Below, in pieces: positions 43,666 through 53,518 of a DNA stretch of 64,000 nt. The stretch covers positions 1 to 64,000 of the forward strand of contig CANQWA010000005.1 in the NCBI GenBank assembly GCA_947627445.1, in the 5' to 3' direction. Origin of the DNA: an uncultured Ruminococcus sp. GTDB lineage: Bacteria; Bacillota; Clostridia; Oscillospirales; Ruminococcaceae. Position numbers and translations under genes: made by a program. The notes under the pieces are model-generated. The model saw only the letters and a program-made list of their open reading frames with translations, made no database searches and was not told the origin of the DNA. Position 1 is the first letter of the stretch. Every line of letters starts with the position of its first letter.

Positions 43666-43674
43666 TGGAGGGCG
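43647..43674 (+). terminator. Terminator of the small plus-strand gene
   Basis: CGCCCTCCAT (43647-43656) pairs perfectly with ATGGAGGGCG (43665-43674), followed by TTCTTGTTGTTT. Confidence 0.75.
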
Positions 43675-43717
43675 TTCTTGTTGTTGTTTGGTATGGTCTA
43701 TGTGTTTTTGGATAAAC

Positions 43718-43750
43718 TGAGGGCGAACCGGTGTATACGGCTCGCCCTCA
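43718..43750 (-). terminator. Terminator after tuf
   Basis: TGAGGGCGA (43718-43726) pairs with TCGCCCTCA (43742-43750); on the minus strand it is followed by GTTTATCC. Confidence 0.6.
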
Positions 43751-43782
43751 TCATGCATTTGCCCGCAGGCAGAAAGCATCAA

Positions 43783-44982
43783 TTATTCGTTGATAGCAGT
43801 TACAACGCCGGAACCTACAGTTCTGCCGCCCTCACGGATAGCAAAACGCAGACCCTCTTCGATAGCGATCGGAGAGATCAGTTCAACGTCCATCTCTACG
43901 TTATCGCCAGGTGTGCACATTTCAACATCAGCCGGCAAACTGATAATACCGGTAACATCTGTTGTTCTGAAATAGAACTGCGGTCTGTAGTTGTTAAAGA
44001 ACGGTGTGTGACGGCCGCCCTCTTCCTTCTTCAGAACATAAACCTGACCCTTGAACTTGGTGTGCGGGTGAATAGAACCCGGCTTGCACAGTACCTGACC
44101 ACGCTCTACCTGATCACGTGTAATACCACGGAGCAGTGCACCAACGTTATCACCAGCCTCTGCAAAGTCCAGAGACTTACGGAACATTTCCAGACCGGTA
44201 ACAACGGTGTTCAGGTTTTCGTCAGACAAACCAACGATCTCAACAGGCTCGTTCACATTCAGCTTTCCGCGCTCTACACGGCCGGTAACAACGGTACCAC
44301 GGCCAGAGATGGTCATTGTATCCTCGATCGGCATCAGGAACGGCTTTGCATCGTCACGCTCAGGAGTCGGAATATACTCGTCAACAGCGTTCATCAATTC
44401 AATAATAGGCTTGTAAGCTTCGTTTGTAAGGTCATCCGGAGCTTCCAGAGCAGCCAGAGCAGAACCAGTGATGATCGGAATATCATCACCCGGGAACTCG
44501 TACTCGCTCAAAGTCTCACGGATATCCATCTCAACCAGTTCCAGCAGCTCAGGATCGTCTACCTGGTCTGCCTTGTTCATGAACACAACGATTGCCGGCA
44601 CACCTACCTGACGAGCCAGCAGGATGTGCTCCTTTGTCTGAGCCATCGGACCGTCAGAAGCAGCAACTACCAGGATAGCGCCATCCATCTGAGCTGCACC
44701 AGTGATCATATTCTTTACATAGTCAGCATGTCCGGGGCAGTCAACGTGTGCATAGTGACGTTTGTCTGTCTCATACTCAACGTGAGCGGTGTTAATTGTG
44801 ATACCACGCTCTCTCTCCTCCGGAGCCTTATCGATCATATCGTAAGCCTCATACTGTGCCTGACCCTTCATAGCCAGAGTCTTTGTGATAGCAGCAGTCA
44901 GAGTGGTTTTACCGTGGTCAACGTGACCGATGGTACCGATGTTTACGTGGGGCTTGTTTCTTTCAAATTTAGCCTTTGCCAT
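43783..44982 (-). CDS. tuf: Elongation factor Tu
   Basis: The 399-residue protein starts at ATG 44982 behind GAGGAGG. GTPase motifs are GHVDHGKTT (about 18-26), DCPGHADY and NKADQVDD; the [19 protein letters not shown] start is standard. It delivers aminoacyl-tRNA to the ribosome. It ends the str operon and also has its own promoter in the fusA-tuf gap, as expected for the most abundant protein of the operon. The long open frame on the opposite strand is a composition artefact. Confidence 0.99.
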   Translation of the reverse strand: MAKAKFERNKPHVNIGTIGHVDHGKTTLTAAITKTLAMKGQAQYEAYDMIDKAPEERERGITINTAHVEYETDKRHYAHVDCPGHADYVKNMITGAAQMDGAILVVAASDGPMAQTKEHILLARQVGVPAIVVFMNKADQVDDPELLELVEMDIRETLSEYEFPGDDIPIITGSALAALEAPDDLTNEAYKPIIELMNAVDEYIPTPERDDAKPFLMPIEDTMTISGRGTVVTGRVERGKLNVNEPVEIVGLSDENLNTVVTGLEMFRKSLDFAEAGDNVGALLRGITRDQVERGQVLCKPGSIHPHTKFKGQVYVLKKEEGGRHTPFFNNYRPQFYFRTTDVTGIISLPADVEMCTPGDNVEMDVELISPIAIEEGLRFAIREGGRTVGSGVVTAINE

Positions 44983-45041
44983 TGGAATGTTCCTCCTCAA
45001 TTATAAAATTCTGAGTGTTCACTTCAAAAAGTGTCACACTT

Positions 45042-45070
45042 ATTGTACCAGATTTCAAAAGAAAATGCAA
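45042..45070 (-). promoter_or_regulatory. tuf promoter
   Basis: On the minus strand TTGCAT (45065-45070), 17 bp, TACAAT (45042-45047) with TGG just before the -10 box; an A-tract and GACTTGCA lie at the -35 region. Confidence 0.7.
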
Positions 45071-45109
45071 GTCTTTTTTGGAAAAATCATCAATTTTTCA
45101 AAAAAATTC

Positions 45110-47185
45110 TTACTTTTTTCTGTCAGACATGATTTTTTCTGCGATATTCTTCGGAACTTCCTGATAACTATGGGGTTCCATGGTATACTGACCACGTCCC
45201 TGTGTGTTGGAACGCAGATCGCTTGTATAGCCGAACATCTCAGACAACGGTACCAGCGCATCTACCTGTACAGATCCGGTACGGGCTTCCTGACCCTGGA
45301 TCTGACCGCGGCGAGAGCTAAGGTCGCCGATAACTGTACCGGTATAATCGTCCGGAACAGTAACAGAAACCTTCATGATCGGTTCCATCAGAATGGCATT
45401 TGCCTTTTTCATTGCCTCCTTGAAGGCGATAGAACCTGCGATCTTAAATGCCATTTCGGAGGAGTCAACTTCGTGATAAGAACCATCATACAGTTCTACC
45501 TTGACGTCAACAACCTCATAACCAGCAAGAATGCCAGCTTGCATAGCGCCGCGGATACCAGCATCGACTGCCGGGATATATTCCTTCGGAATTGCACCGC
45601 CAACAACCTTGTTGGTGAATTCGTAGCCCTTACCGGATTCGTTTGGCTCAACACGGATCTTGACGTGACCGTACTGACCAGAACCACCGGACTGCTTCTT
45701 ATATTTGTAGTCCACATCGGCATTGCCCTTGATGGTTTCCTTATAGGATACCTGGGGCGCACCAACGTTAGCCTCTACTTTGAATTCACGAAGCAGACGA
45801 TCTACGATGATGTCCAGATGCAACTCACCCATGCCGGCGATAATGGTCTGACCAGTCTCTTCGTCTGTCCATGTGCGGAACGTGGGGTCTTCTTCTGCCA
45901 GCTTTGCCAGCGCTATACCCATCTTTTCCTGACCTGCCTTGGTCTTCGGCTCAATCGCCAACTGGATAACCGGCTCCGGGAATTCCATGGATTCCAGAAT
46001 AACCGGGTTGCTCTCAGCACAAAGTGTATCACCTGTGGTGGTATTTTTCAGACCGATAGCAGCAGCGATATCGCCTGCATATACCGTTTCGATATCTTTT
46101 CTGTGATTGGAGTGCATCTGTACGATACGTCCCATACGCTCCTTGTTATCCTTGGTCGCATTCAGGACGGTATCGCCGGCATTGACTGTACCGGAATATA
46201 CACGGAAGAAGCACAGCTTACCGATAAACGGGTCAGTTGCAATCTTGAATGCCAGTGCGGAAAACGGCTCTTCATCCGAAGAATGACGCACGGTTTCCTC
46301 CCCGGTATCCGGATTAACGCCCTTGATTGCCGGAACATCCAGCGGAGAAGGCATATAATCCACAACGGCATCCAGCATTTTCTGTACGCCCTTATTCCGA
46401 TAAGAAGTACCACAGACTACCGGAACCATGGTGTTGGCGATGGTGGACTTACGGATGCAAGCCTTGATCTCATCAATGGTGATCTCCTCATCATTAAAGA
46501 ACTTCTCCATCAGCTCGTCATCCTGTTCAGCCACATGCTCCATCAGGTTCTGACGGTATTCTTCAGCCTTTTCCTTCATATCATCCGGAATTTCTTCTAC
46601 ACGGATATCCTTACCCAGGTCATCATAATAGATATAAGCCTTCATCTCAACCAGATCGATGATACCCTTAAAGTCATCCTCAGCACCGATGGGCAACTGG
46701 ATTGGAACAGCATTACACTTCAGTCTGTCCAGCATCATATCTACGACATGGTAAAAATCCGCACCCATGATGTCCATCTTGTTGACATAAGCCATACGAG
46801 GAACCTGATATTTATCCGCCTGACGCCATACCGTCTCAGACTGGGGTTCAACGCCGCCCTTTGCGCAAAATACGGTAACAGAACCATCCAGCACACGAAG
46901 AGAACGCTCTACCTCAACGGTAAAGTCTACGTGTCCCGGTGTATCAATGATATTGATTCTGTGCCCAGCCCAGTAAGCTGTGGTGGCTGCAGAAGTAATC
47001 GTGATACCACGTTCCTGCTCCTGAGCCATCCAGTCCATGGTAGCGGCACCCTCATGGGTTTCGCCGATCTTGTGGTTGATGCCGGTATAGAACAGAATAC
47101 GCTCAGTTGTCGTTGTCTTACCAGCATCAATATGCGCCATGATGCCGATATTTCTGGTTTTTTCCAGAGAACAATCTCTTGCCAT
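45110..47185 (-). CDS. fusA: Elongation factor G
   Basis: The 691-residue protein starts at ATG 47185 behind AGGAGG. It has the P-loop [10 protein letters not shown] (about 17-26), the switch DTPGHVDF (about 81-88) and NKMD (about 135-138), plus the EF-G domains IV and V (RGQIQGQE near 615). It drives translocation with GTP. rpsG lies 18 bp upstream; tuf follows after 127 bp that contain a promoter. Confidence 0.99.
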   Translation of the reverse strand: MARDCSLEKTRNIGIMAHIDAGKTTTTERILFYTGINHKIGETHEGAATMDWMAQEQERGITITSAATTAYWAGHRINIIDTPGHVDFTVEVERSLRVLDGSVTVFCAKGGVEPQSETVWRQADKYQVPRMAYVNKMDIMGADFYHVVDMMLDRLKCNAVPIQLPIGAEDDFKGIIDLVEMKAYIYYDDLGKDIRVEEIPDDMKEKAEEYRQNLMEHVAEQDDELMEKFFNDEEITIDEIKACIRKSTIANTMVPVVCGTSYRNKGVQKMLDAVVDYMPSPLDVPAIKGVNPDTGEETVRHSSDEEPFSALAFKIATDPFIGKLCFFRVYSGTVNAGDTVLNATKDNKERMGRIVQMHSNHRKDIETVYAGDIAAAIGLKNTTTGDTLCAESNPVILESMEFPEPVIQLAIEPKTKAGQEKMGIALAKLAEEDPTFRTWTDEETGQTIIAGMGELHLDIIVDRLLREFKVEANVGAPQVSYKETIKGNADVDYKYKKQSGGSGQYGHVKIRVEPNESGKGYEFTNKVVGGAIPKEYIPAVDAGIRGAMQAGILAGYEVVDVKVELYDGSYHEVDSSEMAFKIAGSIAFKEAMKKANAILMEPIMKVSVTVPDDYTGTVIGDLSSRRGQIQGQEARTGSVQVDALVPLSEMFGYTSDLRSNTQGRGQYTMEPHSYQEVPKNIAEKIMSDRKK

Positions 47186-47203
47186 AGCTCATCTTCCTCC
47201 TGA

Positions 47204-47674
47204 TTACCAACGATAGTGAGCAAATGCCTTATTTGCCTCAGCCATCTTGTGTGTATCATCGCGCTTCTTGCAGGCACCGCCGGTGCTGTTCAGCGCATCG
47301 AGAATCTCTCCTGCCAGACGCTCTTTCATGGTCTTTTCGTTGCGCAGTCTGGAATACTTGGTGATCCAGCGCAGACCCAGTGTCTGACGGCGTTCCGGAC
47401 GGACTTCCATCGGAACCTGATAAGTCGCACCGCCCATACGGCGTGCCTTGACTTCCAGAACAGGCATTACATTTTCCATCGCCTGCTGGAACATTTCCAG
47501 GGCATCCTTGCCAGTCTTTTCAGCGACAATATCGAATGCACCGTAAACAATCTTCTGGGCTACGCCCTTTTTGCCGTCGATCATAACGTTGTTGATCAGA
47601 CGAGTCACGAGCTTGGAGTTGTAGATCGGATCCTCCAGCACGTCACGTTTTGCGATTTTACCTCTTCTTGGCAT
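47204..47674 (-). CDS. rpsG: 30S ribosomal protein S7
   Basis: The 156-residue protein begins [20 protein letters not shown], with [17 protein letters not shown] and [16 protein letters not shown], all diagnostic of S7. It is a primary 16S rRNA binder of the small-subunit head. In E. coli S7 represses its own operon at the rpsL-rpsG spacer. Here that spacer is unusually long, 200 bp, and is listed separately. Confidence 0.99.
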   Translation of the reverse strand: MPRRGKIAKRDVLEDPIYNSKLVTRLINNVMIDGKKGVAQKIVYGAFDIVAEKTGKDALEMFQQAMENVMPVLEVKARRMGGATYQVPMEVRPERRQTLGLRWITKYSRLRNEKTMKERLAGEILDALNSTGGACKKRDDTHKMAEANKAFAHYRW

Positions 47675-47874
47675 TTTCGCTTCCCTCCTTCACATAATGC
47701 ATGAATTCACAGGTACTCGTTCGGGCGGAAACCTCCGCCGACCGTCAGGGCCAATGGAGAGGAATCAATCCGGCATCTGATGCCATCTATATCCAAATCT
47801 CCACAGTTCCCGTGGTGATCTTAAGTTATCCTGTTTTGTCCGAGCCCGAGGGCTCATGTCATCTGACCGGAATC
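47675..47874 (-). promoter_or_regulatory. rpsL-rpsG spacer, possible S7 autoregulation site
   Basis: This 200-bp gap in the str operon has no gene. It holds small inverted repeats (GGCGGA/TCCGCC near 47725-47740, GAGCCC/GGGCTC near 47839-47852). By analogy with E. coli, where S7 binds between rpsL and rpsG, it may regulate translation; the structure itself is not recognisably the E. coli one. Confidence 0.3.
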
Positions 47875-48297
47875 TTACTTCTTGCCGGCCTTCGGTCTCT
47901 TGGCACCGTACTTGGAACGAGCCTGCATTCTGTTAGCAACGCCCTGTGCATCCAGAGTACCACGGATGATGTGATAACGCACACCAGGCAGATCTTTTAC
48001 ACGACCGCCGCGAATCAGAACTACGCTGTGTTCCTGCAGATTGTGGCCGATACCCGGAATGTAAGAAGTAACCTCATAGCCGTTTGTCAGCTTAACTCTG
48101 GCGATTTTTCTCATAGCAGAGTTCGGCTTCTTCGGTGTTGCAGTACGAACTGCTGTGCAAACGCCTCTCTTCTGCGGAGAACTCTGATTTGTGGTCACTT
48201 TCTTCTTGGCATTATAGCCCTTCTGCAGTGCCGGAGCGGTAGATTTGTACTGCTGTACCTTTCTTCCCTTCCGAACCAATTGATTAAACGTAGGCAT
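47875..48297 (-). CDS. rpsL: 30S ribosomal protein S12
   Basis: The 140-residue protein starts at ATG 48297 behind AAGGAGG and begins [18 protein letters not shown]. Streptomycin-relevant positions are wild type: the Lys in TPKKPNSA (E. coli Lys42) and the Lys in GGRVKDLPG (Lys87). It is the decoding-centre protein and first gene of the str operon. A consensus promoter lies 65 bp upstream. Confidence 0.99.
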   Translation of the reverse strand: MPTFNQLVRKGRKVQQYKSTAPALQKGYNAKKKVTTNQSSPQKRGVCTAVRTATPKKPNSAMRKIARVKLTNGYEVTSYIPGIGHNLQEHSVVLIRGGRVKDLPGVRYHIIRGTLDAQGVANRMQARSKYGAKRPKAGKK

Positions 48298-48361
48298 AAT
48301 CTTCCTCCTTTTCTGAAAAAAATATCCTGCACGCCCAGACAAGGCTGACGCGTACCATAAT

Positions 48362-48390
48362 ATTATAGCTTATTCTCCCTCCTATGTCAA
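48362..48390 (-). promoter_or_regulatory. str operon promoter
   Basis: On the minus strand TTGACA (48385-48390), 17 bp, TATAAT (48362-48367), both consensus. Confidence 0.9.
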
Positions 48391-48410
48391 TGTGTTCATG
48401 AAAAATTTAC

Positions 48411-48466
48411 AATAAAAAACACACGCTTCCAGAGGTCAGCATAGGACTGACTTCTGAAAGCGTGTG
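48411..48466 (-). terminator. Strong terminator after the 821-residue LRR-dockerin gene
   Basis: CACACGCTT (48420-48428) pairs with AAGCGTGTG (48458-48466), with an inner CAGAGGTCAG/CTGACTTCTG stem; on the minus strand a TTTTTTATTG run follows. It insulates the str promoter from the LRR gene. Confidence 0.85.
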
Positions 48467-48479
48467 GTCTATCCATTAG

Positions 48480-48525
48480 GGCAAACCCGCACAAAGCCGA
48501 TAGGCGCTCTTTGTGCGGTGTTGCC
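48480..48525. mobile_element. 46-bp inverted-repeat element at the LRR gene stop codon
   Basis: The element runs from GGCAAACCCGCACAAAG to CTTTGTGCGGTGTTGCC with a GCCGATAGGCG centre. TTAG flanks both sides (48476-48479 and 48526-48529), a likely target-site duplication. The right TTAG contains the stop codon of the LRR gene. It shares its right 34 bp with the 172-bp element, apart from a few changes. Confidence 0.75.
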
Positions 48526-50991
48526 TTAGAGCTTCACATAAAGCAAGCTCTTCCAATCTGCATCACCAGGCGGCGGAACGGCATATCCCATCGATTGCAG
48601 AGACACATACCAGAGAATGCAATAGGCGTCCATCGTGGTCACCTCACCATCCTTATCCACATCCGCACGCCATGATGTTTCCTCGTCGATTTCTTCTCCC
48701 ATGGACTTGTGAGAATTTGCCATCAGTGCCAGAAATGCATCTGCCATCTGAATGCCGCCGTCCAGATCGAGATCCCCTTTCGTCCATGTATCAGTGATAT
48801 TGGTGGTTACAGTTGTGGTAATCGTTGTATGCATCGTGATCGTACTGAATTCTTCCCCCGTAGTTCCCTCGATATAAGTCCCCTCAATAAAAGGCGGTGT
48901 GACAATACGTGTTGTCGATTCTCCGGTTAACTGCGTATCTACAGTTTCCTGTTGTATCGCCGTATCCGTTGTTTGATAGAATGTGGTTTCCTGTGCATTC
49001 GTATCCGTCGTTGTCATGCTTTCTGTGGAACTGTCAACACAATCCGTAGTCGTAGTCGTAGCCGCAGCAGTATCCGTTTCAACTGCTCCCTGCTGGATGG
49101 GTGAAAACCGATCGCCTGTCCGGTGAAACGTATTGTAATAATTCCTTAGTGTCGAATCTTCAAAGCCAATATACGCCACACCCTTGTTGTTGTCCGGAAA
49201 AGTCTTTTCCGACATGGTGATCTCGCAGGACGGGTTATTCACACGCATGACCGTCAGATTTTCGCAATCCCAGAAAGCCTCGTCTGCAATACGTTCAACG
49301 TTGACAGAAAGCACGACGATTTCCATATCTGTGCAGCCGCGAAACGCCCCAAATCCGATCCGTTTGATATTGACATTGCTGCTGCTGTACAGCCAGGTCT
49401 TCAGTCCGGTACAGCCTGCAAACGCCTCGCTGGGAATTTCCTCCATCTGACAGTTCAAATCAATGCCTGTCAGTCCGGTACAGCCATAAAATGCATCTGT
49501 TCCCATAGTTTCCAGACTGCCCGGCAGATGCAGCAGCCCTTGCAAAGCGCTATCGGCAAATGCCGATTCTCCGATGGTAGTCAGCCCAGAAGGGAACGTA
49601 AATTCTTCTAATGCTGTGCAGTCCTGAAATGCATTCCTGCCGATCACTGTCACAGATTCCGGAACATATACCTGATTCAACAGATTACAGAAGGCAAATG
49701 CGCCGTCCGAAATTTCTTTCATTCCCTCAGGAAGCGTGACCTCCGTCACTGTTTTCGTATCAGACAAAAAGCCGCTGGCAATGGTTCTGACTTCTTCCGG
49801 AATGACAATACTATTGCGAACGCCTGCATATTTCAGCAGAACATTGCCGCAGATGATCCATTCCCCGGTTTGATTGTTCATCCAGCCAGTTTCCCAGAAA
49901 GCATCCTTCCCGACAGACCGCAGCCCAGAGGGCAGCGAAAGCTCCTCCAGACAGGGGCAAATGGAAAATGCATAGTCTCCGATCGTTGTCAGACTCTCTG
50001 GAAAATACACCGCATCCAGACTGGTACAATGGCTGAATGCATATTCTTCGATGGTGGTGACGGATTCCTCCAGCCACACAATCTCCAGGAGCTTACAATT
50101 ATAAAAAGCATTCTTTGGAATGACTTGCAGATTTTTTCCCACGATCACTATATACAGGGATTGGCAATTCTGAAAAGCACCTGCTCCCATCTTTTGCAGC
50201 GAATCGGGCAAAGTAACAGTACGCAGCGAAGCACACTCTGCAAACGCCATTTCCTCCAGCGTTCTCAGATTGGCATTCAATTCCATCTTACTCAGTTTGG
50301 TACAGCCAGAAAACGCATAGGCTCGTATTTGTCGCAGAGAATCCGGCAGGTCTACGTCTGTTAGAGCGGTACATTTTTCAAAACTGCCCTTACCGATATA
50401 CAGCAGTGTTCCCGGCAGTTCCACCTGTTGCAGTTTATCAAAGTCCTCACATAAATAATCGCACAGGACGGTAACGCCTTCCGGTATGGTCAGCTGTTGG
50501 GCATTCCGATCCGCCCATACAGCAACCGTATCACCAAGAACCGCAACATCTCCCTCATAATTTTGCAGCCAGGCAGTGCCTTTCATTAGATCCTCGCCGG
50601 CATAGATCACACTATCTCCCCCTGTGATCTCTGTGAGATTGGTGCAGTTGCGAAAGGCATCGTTACGCAGAGTCGTAATACTGGTGGCAATTTCCACCCG
50701 TTCCAGATCCTGATTTTCCGCAAAAGCAGCTGTATCAATGGTAGTCACATAATGTCCGTCGATCACCGATGGAATGCGCAAATCCGTCCTGCCTGCTTCT
50801 GCACCGGTGATGACCGCATTGCCTGTTTCGTCCACGCTGTAGTAAAAGCCATCATATGCCGGCAGTCCCTCCTCTGCCGATACGAAAATCATCTGAGGTG
50901 TGATACGAAACAGCACCAAAACAAAAGCGAAAAACACAGCAAGCAGCTTATTTATCCTTTCCTGAATCATATGTAAATATCCTTTCATCAT
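48526..50991 (-). CDS. Secreted BspA-type leucine-rich repeat protein with C-terminal dockerin
   Basis: The 821-residue protein starts at ATG 50991 behind AAAGGAA (ATG 50988 is equally possible). A signal peptide spans about 1-40. About 20 LRR_5 (BspA-like) repeats follow, with the pattern F-x-x-C-x-x-L-x-x-V-x-x-P-x-x-L/V-x-x-I, to about residue 640. Then come a Thr-rich linker of about 120 residues and a type I dockerin with two calcium loops, DLDLDGGIQMAD and DVDKDGEVTTMD. Dockerins bind cohesins, so the protein should attach to a cellulosome-like scaffold or cell-surface anchor; the LRR part may bind glycans or proteins. No catalytic domain is present. Paralogue next door at 51067-52410. 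Confidence 0.9.
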   Translation of the reverse strand: MMKGYLHMIQERINKLLAVFFAFVLVLFRITPQMIFVSAEEGLPAYDGFYYSVDETGNAVITGAEAGRTDLRIPSVIDGHYVTTIDTAAFAENQDLERVEIATSITTLRNDAFRNCTNLTEITGGDSVIYAGEDLMKGTAWLQNYEGDVAVLGDTVAVWADRNAQQLTIPEGVTVLCDYLCEDFDKLQQVELPGTLLYIGKGSFEKCTALTDVDLPDSLRQIRAYAFSGCTKLSKMELNANLRTLEEMAFAECASLRTVTLPDSLQKMGAGAFQNCQSLYIVIVGKNLQVIPKNAFYNCKLLEIVWLEESVTTIEEYAFSHCTSLDAVYFPESLTTIGDYAFSICPCLEELSLPSGLRSVGKDAFWETGWMNNQTGEWIICGNVLLKYAGVRNSIVIPEEVRTIASGFLSDTKTVTEVTLPEGMKEISDGAFAFCNLLNQVYVPESVTVIGRNAFQDCTALEEFTFPSGLTTIGESAFADSALQGLLHLPGSLETMGTDAFYGCTGLTGIDLNCQMEEIPSEAFAGCTGLKTWLYSSSNVNIKRIGFGAFRGCTDMEIVVLSVNVERIADEAFWDCENLTVMRVNNPSCEITMSEKTFPDNNKGVAYIGFEDSTLRNYYNTFHRTGDRFSPIQQGAVETDTAAATTTTTDCVDSSTESMTTTDTNAQETTFYQTTDTAIQQETVDTQLTGESTTRIVTPPFIEGTYIEGTTGEEFSTITMHTTITTTVTTNITDTWTKGDLDLDGGIQMADAFLALMANSHKSMGEEIDEETSWRADVDKDGEVTTMDAYCILWYVSLQSMGYAVPPPGDADWKSLLYVKL

Positions 50992-51066
50992 AATTTCCTT
51001 TCACCTGGGCGGCATCATATAAAGATTGCCGAAAAGATGTACGCTAAACCCTATGAGAACAAGTTT

Positions 51067-52410
51067 TTATAACCGTTCAAGCACACTGTTATTTCCCATT
51101 GCGATCTGAGAAGATATCAGAAGCACTTGGTAGGCATCCTGACTGTTAATATCTTCGTTCATGTCAAAATCCGCTGCATACCTCTCATTAATGGTTAATT
51201 CCGGCGAAATCCCCATGGCATAATTGGAGTCAATCATAAAAATCTGAAAAGCGTCCTGAGATGTGATATTGCCGTCTCTGTCAAAATCTCCCCGAAGCTG
51301 CCCGAAGGCTCTAAAACAGCGCTCATACTTTTGCGCATAAACCTTTGCGGTAGAGCCGACCATTCCATGGATCACTGCAGCTTCATCCATAGTCTGTGCG
51401 TCGTCGTAGATCCTGCAAATGGGATTTCGGATCGTCACCTGCTGCAGGCTGGTGCAGCCGTCAAACGCTCCCTGACCCAGCTCTCCGACGGATTCCGGAA
51501 GCTCGATGGATTCCAGTGCCGTACAGTTCTGGAACACATAATTATAAATCACCCGCACACTGTCCGGAATCTCCACTGTTTTTAAGCTTCTGCATTCGGA
51601 GAACACCGCATTATCCAGCTGTTGCAAAGAAGCTGAAAGCCGGACGGATTCCAGCGATCGGCAGAAGCTGAACGCATGATTTTCCAGTACCTTCACATTG
51701 TCCGGAATTGTCACATCCGTCAGAGAAATACACGAATGAAAGGCATATTCCCTGATGGCAGTCAAGCTGTCCGGCATCTCTATCTGTCGTAGATTCTTAC
51801 AATTATCAAAGGCAAAGGCATCAATCAATGTCAGCGAGGCGGGAAGCCGGACGATCTCTGCGGTTTTACGGTCGGAAAATGCAAAGCCGCCAATCACCCG
51901 GACTGTATCCGGCACAATGACTTCCGTTTCATCAGCAGTGTACGCCAGCAGGATTCCCTGACCTACCACAACAAAGGAATCCGTCTGCTCGGACAGCCAG
52001 AGTGTTCCCTGGACAATGCCCCATCCAACATCCTCCACCGTATCCGGGATGTACAGGGTTTTCAGCTTTTTGCAGTTACTGAAAGCATAGTCGCCAATCT
52101 TTCGCACACTGTCCGGCAGGATCAACGTTGTCAGCTTAGAACAGTCCCGGAAAGCGTGATTTTCGACCGCAGTGACCGGGCAGCCATCAATCGTCTCCGG
52201 GATTACGGCTTCTACGATAGAAGCTCGTGCAGATTTGATGGTCACTTCTCCCTTTTCGCTAACTGTATAATAGATATAGTCCTGATATAACATATCTGAA
52301 CTGCTTGCTCCGGATACAGGCAGAGGCAGCGTGTATGTGAATCCAATCAGCAGCGACAGCAGAATACACAGCAGCAATCTGCCATACCGCCGCCCGGTAC
52401 ACAAGCGCAA
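51067..52410 (-). CDS. Secreted BspA-type leucine-rich repeat protein with dockerin (shorter paralogue)
   Basis: The 447-residue protein starts at TTG 52410, eight bases after GGAGG; no other start fits. A signal peptide covers about 1-35 (LLLCILLSLLIGFTYTL). About ten LRR_5 repeats precede a dockerin at about 375-440 with calcium loops DFDRDGNITSQD and DFDMNEDINSQD (Asn for Asp at position 5 of the second). It is laid out like its neighbour but lacks the Thr-rich linker. The two genes lie 75 bp apart on the same strand and probably arose by duplication. The binding partner is unknown. Confidence 0.88.
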   Translation of the reverse strand: MRLCTGRRYGRLLLCILLSLLIGFTYTLPLPVSGASSSDMLYQDYIYYTVSEKGEVTIKSARASIVEAVIPETIDGCPVTAVENHAFRDCSKLTTLILPDSVRKIGDYAFSNCKKLKTLYIPDTVEDVGWGIVQGTLWLSEQTDSFVVVGQGILLAYTADETEVIVPDTVRVIGGFAFSDRKTAEIVRLPASLTLIDAFAFDNCKNLRQIEMPDSLTAIREYAFHSCISLTDVTIPDNVKVLENHAFSFCRSLESVRLSASLQQLDNAVFSECRSLKTVEIPDSVRVIYNYVFQNCTALESIELPESVGELGQGAFDGCTSLQQVTIRNPICRIYDDAQTMDEAAVIHGMVGSTAKVYAQKYERCFRAFGQLRGDFDRDGNITSQDAFQIFMIDSNYAMGISPELTINERYAADFDMNEDINSQDAYQVLLISSQIAMGNNSVLERL

Positions 52411-52606
52411 TGGCTTTCCCTCCCTTCAGAACCCGCCCCATGGAGCTGCACAAGAATGCACTGGGACGAATCCGCATCTTCTGAAAATGTGAAAAATCAT
52501 TTTATCTATCTTCCAGTATCATCTATCTTTATGATAATTACAATGCATCGATGGAAAATGTTGCATTTTCTCTGAAAAAAACCTCATTTTTGTCTATCTA
52601 CACAAA

Positions 52607-52645
52607 AAACGGACTGCCGCATTGTATATCTGCAGCAATCCGTTT
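52607..52645 (-). terminator. Terminator after the sugar transferase gene
   Basis: AAACGGACTGCCGC (52607-52620) pairs with GCAGCAATCCGTTT (52632-52645, two imperfect pairs); on the minus strand TTTTTTGTG follows. Confidence 0.8.
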
Positions 52646-52683
52646 GTAAAAATCTTGCCATGGGAAATATATGTATGATTTCC

Positions 52684-53406
52684 TTACCTTGCGCCGTCTT
52701 TACGCAGCACCGCACCGACTGTTTTCAGCAGGATCTTCACATCCGTTGCCACAGAACGCTCACGAATATATTTCAGATCCAACTCAACCCAATCATCAAA
52801 CATGATGTTGCTTCTGCCGGAACACTGCCAATAACAAGTAATACCGCCTTTGACATCCAGACGATGCTGATGGTAAGGAGAATACTTCTCCACTTCACGG
52901 GGCAACGGCGGACGAGGACCAACCAGACTCATGGAACCGCCCAGTACGTTGAAAAACTGGGGAAGCTCGTCCAGACTGGTGCTTCTCAGAAACTTGCCGA
53001 CTTTGGTAATACGGGGATCATCCTTCATTTTAAAAACAGGCCCATCGGCTTCGTTTTGTTTGGCCAGTGCTTCCAGCTTTTCCTCGGCATCTACACACAT
53101 GGTACGGAACTTATACATGGTAAAATGCCTGCCGTTTTCCGTCACACGCTCCTGCTTGAAAATGGGACTGTGACGGTCATCGAGAAAAATCGCCAGTGAA
53201 ATCACTGCCATGGGGATCGCTGCCAAAGCAATGGCAAAAGCAGAGCCGACCACATCCATACAGCGTTTTGCCCATAAATAACTGCGAGATACAGATTCCG
53301 CTTGTTCTCTGCGGCGCAGCAGATAAGAATTTCTGACACGTCTTTCTGTCAAGATCATGTCCTGCGGCAGGTAATCATCCTGCTGTAGATAGTTCGTACT
53401 TTCCAT
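52684..53406 (-). CDS. Sugar-phosphate transferase (polyprenyl glycosylphosphotransferase)
   Basis: The 240-residue protein starts at ATG 53406 behind GGAGG. It has one hydrophobic hairpin (about 52-73), then the catalytic core of the bacterial sugar transferase family: KQERVTENGRHFTMYKFRTM (about 94-113), FLRSTSLDELPQFFNVL and SLVGPRPPLPREVEKY, with the catalytic Asp-Glu in the second. It transfers sugar-1-phosphate onto undecaprenyl phosphate at the inner membrane face and so starts a surface polymer repeat. Only this priming enzyme is present: a flippase and GtrA lie 4 kb away, but no other polymer genes are in the window. Single-gene unit with own promoter and terminator. Confidence 0.92.
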   Translation of the reverse strand: MESTNYLQQDDYLPQDMILTERRVRNSYLLRRREQAESVSRSYLWAKRCMDVVGSAFAIALAAIPMAVISLAIFLDDRHSPIFKQERVTENGRHFTMYKFRTMCVDAEEKLEALAKQNEADGPVFKMKDDPRITKVGKFLRSTSLDELPQFFNVLGGSMSLVGPRPPLPREVEKYSPYHQHRLDVKGGITCYWQCSGRSNIMFDDWVELDLKYIRERSVATDVKILLKTVGAVLRKDGAR

Positions 53407-53518
53407 AAAAATCCCTCCATCTCAAAAGCTGTCAACTATGTTTTTTTCTCCAAAAATGGACGTACTTCTAAAGTACTTGACGGAATTCTCCCTCTGATAT
53501 CCGTCAAACTATACTAAA

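Noticed and set aside
44930..47203. 757-codon open frame opposite fusA, and similar long frames opposite tuf (43678-45006) and ftsZ (28381-29697)
   Set aside because: They are exact shadows of highly expressed, codon-biased genes, lack ribosome-binding sites and encode implausible Cys/His-rich proteins.
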